Shown here in pieces: positions 1 to 8,307 of a DNA stretch of 46,977 bases (positions within the stretch are counted from its first letter, which is position 1; every line of letters begins with the position of its first letter). The stretch covers positions 1-46,977 of the forward strand of contig JAUVJI010000013.1 of assembly GCA_030596605.1 (NCBI GenBank). The letters are read 5' to 3'. The position numbers and the translations under genes are program-made. Under the pieces are notes generated by a model. It was given only the letters and a program-made list of their open reading frames with translations, was not told where the DNA came from and ran no database searches. The stretch is from Bacteroidales bacterium (lineage in GTDB: Bacteria; Bacteroidota; Bacteroidia; Bacteroidales; JAADJA01).

Positions 1-2147
1 TAACCTTCACCCTAAATTCATTTTCTTTTACTCCTCCTGACGAGGGGATGTGGTTACCGATGTTTGTCGACAGGCTGAATTATGAGGACATGCAGGAAAT
101 GGGGCTTCGTTTAACAGCGGAGGAGATATACAGTATTAACAACTCAAGCTTAAAAGATGCTATAGTAGGATTATCTGGAAGTGGAACACCCAGCGGTTAT
201 TTTTGTACCGGTGAAATTGTTTCAAACCAGGGATTGATGTTTACGAATCATCACTGTGGTTATAATATTATTCAGAAACACAGCTCACTTGAGCATGATT
301 ATCTGAAGGACGGATTCTGGGCAAAGAACTTTAGTGAAGAGCTACCAAACGAGGAATTATCAGCCTCATTTCTGATAAGGATGGGAAATGTTACAGATAG
401 CATCATGCCATTATTGTCAGATACAATGACTGAAGGTGATCGTCGGGGAAAGATTGGAGAAATCAGGGATCAACTTGAAGAAGATGCCTCGGAAGATGGA
501 AAATACCATGTTAAAGTCAGAAGTTTTTATGGTGGTAATGAATATTATCTTTTTGTTTACGAAGTTTATCAAGACGTGAGATTGGTCGGAGCACCACCTT
601 CAGCCATCGGAAAATATGGAGGCGATACGGATAACTGGATGTGGCCACGCCATACCGGAGATTTTAGCATTTTCAGGGTTTACTCAGCTCCAGATGGATC
701 ACCTGCTGAATATTTTGAGGATAACATTCCTTTGAAACCAAAACACCATATTCCAATTTCGCTTAAAGGTGTCGAAAAAGATGATTTTGCCATGATATGG
801 GGTTACCCGGGTGGAACCGACAGATATATGACATCTTATGGTGTGGAATACAATAATAATGATTTTGGGCCTGTTTTGGTTGAATTACTTGGAAGGCAGC
901 TAGAGATAATGAAAGAAGACATGGATGCTGATAAAGAGGTGAATATAAAATATGCCTCAACCTATGCTTCTTATGCAAATGGCTGGAAATATTATATCGG
1001 ACAAATACGCGGTGTAAAAAAATTAAAAGTTGCAGATAAAAAGCGTGATATTGAAGAACAATTTTCCAACTGGATAAATGCAGACGAAACGAGGAAAGAG
1101 AAATATGGAGAGGTATTAAATGATATTGAAGATGGATATAAAGAAATGGCCAAGCATGTTGGGCCGCTTATGTATATTAACCTGGGATTAATGAGTCCGG
1201 GTATTGTTGGTTATGGACGTGATTTCGGACAATTTGAACAACAATTATTAGATGCTAAAGAAAATCCGGAGGCGCCAATTGAAACTGCCGAGGCTTTAAA
1301 GGAAACAGCCAAGGAGCATTTCAAGGATTATAATGCTCCAACCGATCAGAAAATCCTTGCTGGACTGTACAGGCTTTATGCAACTGACATTCCGGAAGAC
1401 CAACACCCTGAATTCTTCAAGGAGATTACTAAGAAATATAAAGGAGATTATGATGTTTATGCTTCCTATGTTTTTGAAAAATCTGTTTTTACAAGCGAAG
1501 AAAAGGTAAATGCATTTCTGGATAAACCAAATGCTAAAAAGCTTGCCAAAGATCCGGCATATATTTTATCCAACCAGGTAATGGAAGCATTGATGGGATC
1601 AATGGGAGCTTACAAGGGTGCTCAATCTAATGTTAATAAAGGTAACAGGCTATTCATTGCAGGATTAAGGGAAATGGATTCGGAATTGGTAAAATACCCG
1701 GATGCAAATTCTACTTTGAGGCTATCCTATGGATCTGTTCAGGATTATTATCCGGCAGATGCGATACATTACGATTTTGTTACACATCTAAGTGGTGTCA
1801 TGGATAAAGAAGACCCAAACAATGATGAATTTATAGTACCTGAAAAATTGAAAGAGCTTTTTAAAAGCAAGGATTATGGACGGTATGGTACAGATGGAAA
1901 ACTGATTGTAGGATTTTTAACTACAAACGATATTACCGGAGGTAACTCAGGTAGCCCGGTTCTTAATGGCAATGGTGAATTGATTGGATTGGCTTTCGAC
2001 GGAAACTGGGAGGCCATGAGCGGTGATATTGCCTTTGAACCTGCACTGCAGCGCACCATTTGCGTTGATTCCAGGTATGTACTATTTATCATTGACAAAT
2101 TTGCTGGGGCGACTAATTTGATTGAGGAGTTGACAATTATACAGTAG
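1..2147 (+). CDS. S46 family dipeptidyl-peptidase (DPP7/DPP11 type), 5' partial
   Basis: Periplasmic serine dipeptidyl-peptidase that removes dipeptides from oligopeptide N-termini, feeding amino-acid catabolism. The reading frame is open to the left edge (first full codon at base 3). The typical near-N-terminal DEGMW motif lies just before the ATG at 48, so that ATG is internal and the true start with its signal peptide lies outside the window. Counting from the ATG at 48, the chymotrypsin-like catalytic residues are visible: His in TNHHCGY (68/69), Asp in RHTGDFS (about 204) and Ser634 in GGNSGSP. The residue 18 after the serine is Gly (FDGNWE). In characterised enzymes Gly here goes with DPP7-like hydrophobic P1 preference and Arg with DPP11-like Asp/Glu preference, so DPP7-like specificity is inferred. 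A strong terminator follows. Confidence 0.93.
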   Translation, partial: TFTLNSFSFTPPDEGMWLPMFVDRLNYEDMQEMGLRLTAEEIYSINNSSLKDAIVGLSGSGTPSGYFCTGEIVSNQGLMFTNHHCGYNIIQKHSSLEHDYLKDGFWAKNFSEELPNEELSASFLIRMGNVTDSIMPLLSDTMTEGDRRGKIGEIRDQLEEDASEDGKYHVKVRSFYGGNEYYLFVYEVYQDVRLVGAPPSAIGKYGGDTDNWMWPRHTGDFSIFRVYSAPDGSPAEYFEDNIPLKPKHHIPISLKGVEKDDFAMIWGYPGGTDRYMTSYGVEYNNNDFGPVLVELLGRQLEIMKEDMDADKEVNIKYASTYASYANGWKYYIGQIRGVKKLKVADKKRDIEEQFSNWINADETRKEKYGEVLNDIEDGYKEMAKHVGPLMYINLGLMSPGIVGYGRDFGQFEQQLLDAKENPEAPIETAEALKETAKEHFKDYNAPTDQKILAGLYRLYATDIPEDQHPEFFKEITKKYKGDYDVYASYVFEKSVFTSEEKVNAFLDKPNAKKLAKDPAYILSNQVMEALMGSMGAYKGAQSNVNKGNRLFIAGLREMDSELVKYPDANSTLRLSYGSVQDYYPADAIHYDFVTHLSGVMDKEDPNNDEFIVPEKLKELFKSKDYGRYGTDGKLIVGFLTTNDITGGNSGSPVLNGNGELIGLAFDGNWEAMSGDIAFEPALQRTICVDSRYVLFIIDKFAGATNLIEELTIIQ

Positions 2148-2160
2148 AATAAATAAATTA

Positions 2161-2203
2161 AAAAACAAAGGCCGGTATCATTCGATACCGGCCTTTGTTT
2201 TTT
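2161..2203 (+). terminator. Rho-independent terminator of the S46 peptidase gene
   Basis: A perfect 19-bp stem (2161-2179 with 2184-2202) encloses a 4-base loop. The arms begin with A-rich and end with T-rich sequence, so it could work in both directions. It starts 13 bases after the peptidase stop. Confidence 0.9.
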
Positions 2204-2269
2204 ACCATAGCTGTGCTGTTATAAGATGAATTTATATTATTATATTTTAGATCTGAAATTGGTTAAAAC

Positions 2270-2302
2270 AAAACAAGCTATCCTTTTTGGATAGCCTGTT
2301 TT
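2270..2302 (-). terminator. Terminator of the rhodanese lipoprotein gene
   Basis: A 14-bp stem (2270-2283 with 2289-2302) has a 5-base loop. The single imperfect pair is A-C on the plus strand but G-U in minus-strand RNA, so it fits a terminator for the minus-strand gene that ends at 2326. Confidence 0.85.
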
Positions 2303-2325
2303 ACATTTAAATATTGGATAATTCT

Positions 2326-3336
2326 TTATGGAGTCCAGTAAGTGTATCCCATAATTTGGGCATCACTCCATACCGACGTTATACCGGCGGTTATCATATT
2401 ATCATATATCATTCCGTTTGCGCCATACAGTAATGATTTTGCATCATAACCTAACAAGCGAAGGTAAGCTGTCATAAATGAACTTGTTTGACCTGTATAA
2501 CAATACACAACAACAGTTTTATCGGTTGGTAAAGTTTTCAGATCAGCATCTAATGCAATTGCTTCTTTAGGAGTATATTGCATTGCACCAGTGATATGTC
2601 CCGGATCTGTATAATGAGCTTCTGACCAATAATTAACGATATAATAGTTGTCCAGATTAGCAAAAATTGTTTGATTGCTAATTTTTGCCGGAGTATATCC
2701 TTCGGCTAACAGATCATCAACACGTGCTTCCAGGATTGCCTGCCCGGTTGTTTCGCCTGTTGATAAATCAGGTAAATCTCCTTCAGTTCCTTTTGCTGTA
2801 GCATCTGCTGTAAATTGGTAAGCATAAGCATTACCAATGTTTGTGTTCCACTTTCCGGCAAAATCTTCATTCCATGAGCACATACCCCACTTCATAGAAA
2901 ATACATTGTCATATCCTAAAAGTCTTAACAAACTAGTTGCAAATCCAGCAGTTTGGCCGGTATAACAAACAATTGCAACCTTTTGATAAGTTGAAATATT
3001 AACACCTTCGATATGTGTTAGTAAATCAGCAAGTGTTACATTTACTGCATTCTCAATATGAGCTGTATCATAATCTCCAGCCCCTCGGATATCAATGATA
3101 TAAATATCTCCAGTTGTATTAAACGTTTTTACATCCTGAGCCGTAATGATAGACGGCAAATCAGTGTTTACATAATATTTCCCTAATGGGCTATTTGTAG
3201 ACTCAAGGTACGTCGCCAGTACTTCTGATTCATTTACCGGTGGTGGCGTTGGTTCAGGTTCATCATCATCGCCACAAGCTGCAAAAAACAGGAAAGCGAA
3301 AGCAATAAAATACCATAAAATTTTTGTGTTTTTCAT
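2326..3336 (-). CDS. Lipoprotein with two rhodanese domains
   Basis: Predicted surface or periplasmic lipoprotein with two sulfurtransferase-fold domains. I choose the ATG at 3336 because it gives a compact signal peptide with lipobox FFAAC (Cys21) and an acidic linker; the upstream in-frame ATG at 3363 would add nine unneeded residues. Domain 1 has the active-site loop CYTGQTAG, domain 2 has CYTGQTSS, so both keep the catalytic cysteine. Each domain ends in the same pattern (LLRLLGYD, YLRLLGYD), indicating an internal duplication. It lies directly downstream of, and co-directional with, the decaheme cytochrome gene, about 50-90 bases away, and probably shares its transcript. Rhodaneses move sulfane sulfur or act in sulfide, thiosulfate or polysulfide handling; the substrate here is unknown. 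Its place in a cytochrome cluster suggests a role in surface respiration or cytochrome maturation (inference). Confidence 0.87.
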   Translation of the reverse strand: MKNTKILWYFIAFAFLFFAACGDDDEPEPTPPPVNESEVLATYLESTNSPLGKYYVNTDLPSIITAQDVKTFNTTGDIYIIDIRGAGDYDTAHIENAVNVTLADLLTHIEGVNISTYQKVAIVCYTGQTAGFATSLLRLLGYDNVFSMKWGMCSWNEDFAGKWNTNIGNAYAYQFTADATAKGTEGDLPDLSTGETTGQAILEARVDDLLAEGYTPAKISNQTIFANLDNYYIVNYWSEAHYTDPGHITGAMQYTPKEAIALDADLKTLPTDKTVVVYCYTGQTSSFMTAYLRLLGYDAKSLLYGANGMIYDNMITAGITSVWSDAQIMGYTYWTP

Positions 3337-3423
3337 AGAAAAAAATTTAATTAAATTAGACATAGTTTATTTATATAAAATTATTTTATTTTTCTTCAAA
3401 CCAAGATGGCGGTAATTTGTCAT

Positions 3424-4749
3424 CTACAGTATACCTGATGTTGCACTTAGTTCCCATTCTAGCAGGTCATCCTGGAATAAGAATAATTCTTTATTAATTA
3501 ATTCTCCACCTTCATTTCGAATATGACAATTATTAGAGCATGATTTTCCATTACCTACTTGTGTCCTGTCAGTCCATCTCAACAGGTTATGTGGTGATGT
3601 ATAATTATAAGTAGGAAATACATCGAAGTTCGAATATTCAGGTACTCCATATAATTCCCAATTATCAGGTGCAGCCAGGGTTCGGCGAACCAAAGTAAAA
3701 TCGAATTCAGTAACCACATCAGGGATGGGATTTCCAGCTATTTTGAAACCCATGTATGATGGAACTCTGGCGCCATCACCGTGGATATGGCAACTGCCAC
3801 AATTATTATAAACTTGTGAGTGGCACACATGGCAATTAAAATCACCCATGTGAGAAGCATGATAAAAATTCTTTGATTTTAAATCTGAATGGCAATCTTC
3901 ACATTCAGGTAGTTTTTCATAGGCATACCTTTGTTGCACATTAGTACCGTCTCCATGTAATTCATCACCATCATGGCAATCAATACATTTAAAATTCAAT
4001 GAAGTTAAATGTACATCAGGTTGTGTTCCGGCAGCTACACCCAAATACGCATGTCCGCCTCTCGATACATGACAGGTAACGCAAACATTTAACATATCAG
4101 GAGTTTTGTTGAAAGCATGACCATTGGATAGGCCACCACCGCCAATCGGAGGACGAACAATATGACAATTACCACAGGTACCATGACATGTTGCACAGTT
4201 TGCATTGTATCCTTCAATTTGATGTTCGGGAAGTTGATCAAAATATTGGGGGCCATTTAATCCGCTTCGCCTGGTTACTGTTCTCTTTTGCCCGGTACCA
4301 TGATGAAGACTTGTAGCATGATTATTAACAATCGCCTGGTGACATGAACCACATTTTTCATCTGCATAATCTGACGGATGTCTGATGAAATCACCGGAAT
4401 GCGCAGTTTCTTTTTCTGAAGTATTATCAACCCCGTTATGACAACCCACACATCCTATTCCGTAATGCCCGGAATTTTTATAAGAATCATATCCATCGCC
4501 ATCCATATAAACCCTGTCGTAAGGTTCATAGTGCGGGGCCGTACCACCACAGCCACCCGGAGGAGCTGCTGTATCGGGGGTATAAACTTCTTGCAAGTGA
4601 GCATAGTTGGTATGGCATCCTTCGCAGGATGCTGTTGTATCAGGAACCGGATCAGGATCTGCCTCATCTTCTGAACATCCTATTATGATCCATGCCGAAA
4701 ATGTCAGAATCAGCATTATTCCTGAGATTTTAATTACTTTTGAATACAT
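3424..4749 (-). CDS. Multiheme (decaheme) c-type cytochrome lipoprotein, apparent C-terminal frameshift
   Basis: Predicted outer-membrane multiheme cytochrome for electron transfer. The N-terminus has a hydrophobic segment and lipobox-like IIIGC (Cys25) followed by an acidic linker. I count ten CxxCH haem-binding motifs (CEGCH, CVGCH, CGSCH, CATCH, CGNCH, CVTCH, CIDCH, CEDCH, CHVCH, CGSCH) plus one CSNNCH, which would be a CX3CH variant near the C-terminus. Many extra histidines could be distal ligands. The frame stops at 3424, but one extra base near 3430 would continue it as SGYTVDDKLPPSWFEEK to a stop at 3386. That reads like a genuine C-terminus, so a one-base deletion or sequencing error is likely. 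The gene is divergent from the Crp/Fnr regulator and lies upstream of the rhodanese lipoprotein gene. Confidence 0.9.
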   Translation of the reverse strand: MYSKVIKISGIMLILTFSAWIIIGCSEDEADPDPVPDTTASCEGCHTNYAHLQEVYTPDTAAPPGGCGGTAPHYEPYDRVYMDGDGYDSYKNSGHYGIGCVGCHNGVDNTSEKETAHSGDFIRHPSDYADEKCGSCHQAIVNNHATSLHHGTGQKRTVTRRSGLNGPQYFDQLPEHQIEGYNANCATCHGTCGNCHIVRPPIGGGGLSNGHAFNKTPDMLNVCVTCHVSRGGHAYLGVAAGTQPDVHLTSLNFKCIDCHDGDELHGDGTNVQQRYAYEKLPECEDCHSDLKSKNFYHASHMGDFNCHVCHSQVYNNCGSCHIHGDGARVPSYMGFKIAGNPIPDVVTEFDFTLVRRTLAAPDNWELYGVPEYSNFDVFPTYNYTSPHNLLRWTDRTQVGNGKSCSNNCHIRNEGGELINKELFLFQDDLLEWELSATSGIL

Positions 4750-4904
4750 AGTGAATTTAGTATTTTTGTTTTCTGAAAAATAAGAAATATCTAAAAATCC
4801 AGTGTTATTTAATTCACAGCAAAGATTGCTGATTTGGGTGAAATACCAAAGTAATTCACGCTGTTTTTGGTTCTATAACAGACTGCTCTGTACCATAAAA
4901 ATAT

Positions 4905-4946
4905 TTGATCCGAATCATCTTTTTATATGATAAAATTGTATATTTG
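4905..4946 (+). promoter_or_regulatory. FNR/CRP-like box plus Bacteroidota -7 element upstream of the Crp/Fnr gene
   Basis: TTGATCCGAATCAT at 4905-4918 matches the FNR consensus TTGATN4ATCAA at all but the last base. A Bacteroidota -7 element, TATATTTG, lies at 4939-4946. With transcription starting near 4950-4953 the box is centred close to -40, the usual place for direct activation. It lies in the space shared with the divergent cytochrome gene. Confidence 0.6.
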
Positions 4947-4970
4947 CTGATTGTTTTGAAATTAGAAGGA

Positions 4971-5666
4971 ATGGAAAGTAAGCACCCCTATACAAGTTGT
5001 ACCATAAGTTCGCATCATTGCATGTGTTTTGAAAAACTTACTGATGATGAGCGTAAGCTATTGGATGAGCATTCAGTGTTTATTGAATACAAAAAGAAGG
5101 AAGTCATTTGCAAACAGGGCAGCTTTGTTTCGCATATAATGTTTGTGGAAAAAGGCCTGGCAAAAGTATTTTTAGACAATGGATCGCATACGCTGGTTCT
5201 TAAAATTGTTCCGGAGGGAAATCTACTTGGATTATCATCGATTTCGGAAGAAAATAATACCTTCCAGTATTCTGCATCAGCCTATATCGACTCTGAAATC
5301 CGTCAAATAGATATCAAAATATTCAGACAATTATTAAGTCAAAATATTAGTTTTTCCAAAGAGGTAATAGAAATATTAAGCGCAAACAGCGTACAGGTAT
5401 ATGGGCGGTTTTTTTGTTTGACACACAAACAATCTTTTGGCAGACTGGCAGATATTTTACTTTGTCTTTCTGACAGAATTTTTAAACTTTCTGAATTTGA
5501 GTTACCGCTTTCGCGTAAAGACCTGGCCGATTTATCGGGTATGAGCCCGGAAACTGTCATCAGGATACTAAAAAAATTCAGTGAGGATGGTTTGATCAGT
5601 ATGAATGGAAAAAACTTTAAAGTGCTCGATTATCCCCGTCTGCAACGAATAAGTGAAACCGGATAG
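4971..5666 (+). CDS. Crp/Fnr family transcriptional regulator
   Basis: Cytoplasmic DNA-binding regulator of 231 residues. I choose the ATG at 4971, preceded by AGAAGGA; an upstream in-frame TTG at 4905 would bury the promoter and FNR-like box. The cyclic-nucleotide-binding-fold domain spans about 20-140 and the winged helix about 150-225. The recognition helix reads SPETVIRIL, keeping Glu and Arg of the FNR/CRP signature (ExxSR in FNR) with Ile in place of Ser. Cysteines at 10, 17, 19 and 47 are clustered N-terminally. This resembles the Fe-S-ligating arrangement of oxygen-sensing FNR proteins, though the spacing differs from E. coli FNR, so cluster binding is an inference. Position between cytochrome genes suggests it controls anaerobic electron-transfer genes, and the upstream box suggests autoregulation. 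Confidence 0.88.
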   Translation: MESKHPYTSCTISSHHCMCFEKLTDDERKLLDEHSVFIEYKKKEVICKQGSFVSHIMFVEKGLAKVFLDNGSHTLVLKIVPEGNLLGLSSISEENNTFQYSASAYIDSEIRQIDIKIFRQLLSQNISFSKEVIEILSANSVQVYGRFFCLTHKQSFGRLADILLCLSDRIFKLSEFELPLSRKDLADLSGMSPETVIRILKKFSEDGLISMNGKNFKVLDYPRLQRISETG

Positions 5667-5747
5667 TTTTTTCCAGAAAATTTCTGTCACTGTCTTTGAT
5701 ACAGCGAGTAAATTTAAAATTTAAAAAAGAGTTAAGGCAAAGAAAAT

Positions 5748-6488
5748 CTATTCCACATTATTGGGTTCATTTTTTTTCTTCTTATTTGCCCCTATCGGTA
5801 TTTCTACATGGAGATATAACACAGAATTGTTTCCATTCCTGGTGTCTTTGTATATATTTACCAGGCCAAAATAATACCTGACACCAATGCTCATCCCCAT
5901 GCCTTTCATAAACTTATATCCAAATCCTCCCGCAACACCAGCATCAATTCTATTGATCTCATCCCTGATATCCTTTGCATAGGTTAAGTCGTCTTTATTC
6001 TCAACAGTATTTACGAATTCATCATTAGTAGTATACCTTAAACCAAGCTGACAACCTGCGTCAACAAAAAAATTATTTTTAAAACGGTATTTAATTTCGA
6101 TAGGGACATTAAAATAACTGATTTTACGGTTGATACTGCCACCATCAAACACACTGTCCATTTCAGGATCATCAAGATCATATATCGGGATACCACTAGC
6201 TCCCATCCTCGACTTCACCAGCACTCCTGTATTCAGGTACCAATTCTTCTCCTTCTTCAATAGAAAATCGAAATAAAAGCCCAGGAAGAAAGTATTCAGG
6301 TGTTTTGAATCGGGTTCATTAAATATTTGGGCCAGGCCATATCCACCTGTAAGTCCGAATTCAATCTGGCCGGTATTGAGTTTGTCGCCCAATAACAGTG
6401 ATATCAATATTTGTGATCGTGCATTCATGGAAATGAAAACACTCATTCCAATTGCAAGAAAGATTGTAATAGCAAGTTTGTATTTCAT
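5748..6488 (-). CDS. Outer-membrane beta-barrel protein (PorT/OmpW-like fold)
   Basis: Exported 246-residue protein with signal peptide MKYKLAITIFLAIGMSVFIS followed by a cleavage region ending NARSQ. The mature part shows alternating hydrophobic and polar residues, aromatic girdles and glycine-rich turns (FGLTGGYGLAQ, GGFGYKFMKGMGMSIGVRYY), typical of an 8-10-stranded outer-membrane barrel of the broad outer-membrane beta-barrel family. The C-terminal end (NKKKKNEPNNVE) is charged and may be a tail after the last strand. It lies 95 bases downstream of the FadL-like gene on the same strand and may be co-transcribed with it. No specific function can be read. A barrel beside two multiheme cytochromes could be a conduit component, but the barrel looks too small to be an MtrB-like sheath. 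Confidence 0.75.
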   Translation of the reverse strand: MKYKLAITIFLAIGMSVFISMNARSQILISLLLGDKLNTGQIEFGLTGGYGLAQIFNEPDSKHLNTFFLGFYFDFLLKKEKNWYLNTGVLVKSRMGASGIPIYDLDDPEMDSVFDGGSINRKISYFNVPIEIKYRFKNNFFVDAGCQLGLRYTTNDEFVNTVENKDDLTYAKDIRDEINRIDAGVAGGFGYKFMKGMGMSIGVRYYFGLVNIYKDTRNGNNSVLYLHVEIPIGANKKKKNEPNNVE

Positions 6489-6583
6489 GTGGATTAATAT
6501 TTTTTATTATAAATTTCTTTAATAATAATATTTTATTTCATTTCATATAGGTTCACAGACATGGTAAATTGAGATTTCCACAG

Positions 6584-8107
6584 TTACTTATTATTCCCGC
6601 CACCAAAATTAAATGTAGCGCCAAAATAAATACTGATGGAATTGTAACCGGTATTCATATTATTTTCGAGTGTGCCTTGTAGGGGAACTAATTCATTTGT
6701 ATTAAATTCAGATGGATCAGATAGATTCGCCCATTGCTCCTGATTTTTATCACGTCCAAAAGAATACTGCAGCCCGGTGATCAAATCCTGACCTAAAATC
6801 CTCCATGATAAACCTGCGGTGATATGATAAACATTAAGGTCAAAACCTTTGATACTCATATTCTCCAGATAGGGATTATAATTTAGATTTTTACGGAAAT
6901 TAAAATCTGTCCGGAATCCTGCCATCAATAAAATATTCTCTTTCACATTCCAACTATATCCAACAGCAGCATTTAACACCGGTTTTGCTCCACTAATATA
7001 TGTCAACCATTCGTTAAATACTATTTCTTCGAAAATTGAACCTGCAGCCAGATCAGGATTTTCATTGGCCTCAACCAGTCTGTAAGGGTCAAGACCATCA
7101 AAATATTCGATTGTTGAGTAAAACACTTTTGATCCGTCTGCGGTATAGTAGGTAAACCCTGCCGCCACCGATAAAGGACTTTTTGAATTTACAAAAACAT
7201 CATTTTTTTCTTTGTATTCAACAAGTACATAATCAGGTAAAGGTTCTCCTGTTTCCAATGTAATATTACTTTGTTTCTCATTTCGTGTCACTATTTTACC
7301 ATCTGAATAAATGCCGCCGATGGAAGGAGTCGTAAAATTAATACCTATACTGAACCTATCCGTTTTATATAACAATCCGATCTTAAAAAGCAATCTGTAA
7401 TCGTTGTAACTTATATAGTCCATTTTTAAGTAGTTAGCAGAATAGAACGGGACGTATTGATTATTAATAAAAACAGAATCCAGGGGGAAAGCTTCAATCT
7501 CCAATGCATACCTGTAATCAAGTGACTTAACGGAGATAAACATGCTGGTGCCTATATAAAATTTTGGACTTAATTTCAATGAACCTCCTATACCTAACCA
7601 ATCATCACGATAACTATTTGAATATTGAAAAAATGAATAGTATCGCTCATCGCCTGGCAGTTCTTCTAATATATCCATGTTTTTATCAACCGATTGAGTT
7701 ACTTCCAAATGATAATTTTCATTATTTAAAAAAGCAATCTCAAGGCTCCATTCAGGATGATTTTTTGGCTTGATCATGTATGAAATAAACCGCGGTTCAA
7801 TAATTCCTCTTGAGAAATTTAAATCAATACCATCACCTAATGCATTTTGAACCTCCCAAAAATTATAAGAGAATAAACTGGCATGTAAAGAAAATTTCGA
7901 TTCGTTTATTTCCGCAATGCTGGATGGGTTGTAATAAATGGCTGCAGGGCCAGAACCACCACCAACCACAGCACCTGATAAAAGTGAGGATTCTTCATTG
8001 AAACTTCGGGTCCAATGATTGTGTGATTGGCCCAATGCTAAAAAGGGTATTAGCACGAAAAATAAACAAACTATCTTTTGCCTTTTGTTATACCGATACG
8101 AAATCAT
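6584..8107 (-). CDS. FadL/OmpP1-like outer-membrane transport protein
   Basis: Predicted large outer-membrane beta-barrel of 507 residues. The signal peptide spans about residues 10-27 (cleavage after ALG in FLALGQS). The N-terminal stretch SGPAAIYYNPSSIAEI matches the NPA-type motif of FadL/TodX/OmpP1 proteins, which pass hydrophobic substrates across the outer membrane. Many amphipathic beta-strands follow, ending in SIYFGATFNFGGGNNK. The length is typical of the family (about 450-550). Within a cytochrome cluster it could be either a substrate channel or a structural barrel; the sequence does not decide. A -7-like TAAATTTG lies on the minus strand at 8134-8141, about 27 bases upstream of the start, with no clear -33 partner. 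Confidence 0.75.
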   Translation of the reverse strand: MISYRYNKRQKIVCLFFVLIPFLALGQSHNHWTRSFNEESSLLSGAVVGGGSGPAAIYYNPSSIAEINESKFSLHASLFSYNFWEVQNALGDGIDLNFSRGIIEPRFISYMIKPKNHPEWSLEIAFLNNENYHLEVTQSVDKNMDILEELPGDERYYSFFQYSNSYRDDWLGIGGSLKLSPKFYIGTSMFISVKSLDYRYALEIEAFPLDSVFINNQYVPFYSANYLKMDYISYNDYRLLFKIGLLYKTDRFSIGINFTTPSIGGIYSDGKIVTRNEKQSNITLETGEPLPDYVLVEYKEKNDVFVNSKSPLSVAAGFTYYTADGSKVFYSTIEYFDGLDPYRLVEANENPDLAAGSIFEEIVFNEWLTYISGAKPVLNAAVGYSWNVKENILLMAGFRTDFNFRKNLNYNPYLENMSIKGFDLNVYHITAGLSWRILGQDLITGLQYSFGRDKNQEQWANLSDPSEFNTNELVPLQGTLENNMNTGYNSISIYFGATFNFGGGNNK

Positions 8108-8213
8108 TTATTTAGTAGCCTTCATTCAGTGCTCAAATTTAATTTAAATTTTGAAGATTAGGAATCTTTTATGAGAAATTTGCGTGAAAAGTGATATTCC
8201 CAATTAACTATTC

Positions 8214-8254
8214 TTAAAAAAACAACCTCGTTTCCGTAATAGGAAACGAGGTTG
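8214..8254 (-). terminator. Terminator of the octaheme cytochrome gene
   Basis: A perfect 13-bp stem (8223-8235 with 8242-8254) has a 6-base loop and is followed on the minus strand by a T-run (A-run at 8216-8222 on the plus strand). It separates the octaheme gene from the downstream FadL-like gene. Confidence 0.88.
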
Positions 8255-8307
8255 AAAAACAACATTTTTTAGACTTGGAGAGTCAATAAATGTTTTATCT
8301 GAAAATA

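Noticed and set aside
4905-4970. TTG start for the Crp/Fnr gene
   Set aside because: It would place the FNR-like box and -7 element inside the coding sequence and adds 22 residues absent from the family; the ATG at 4971 has a purine-rich site before it.
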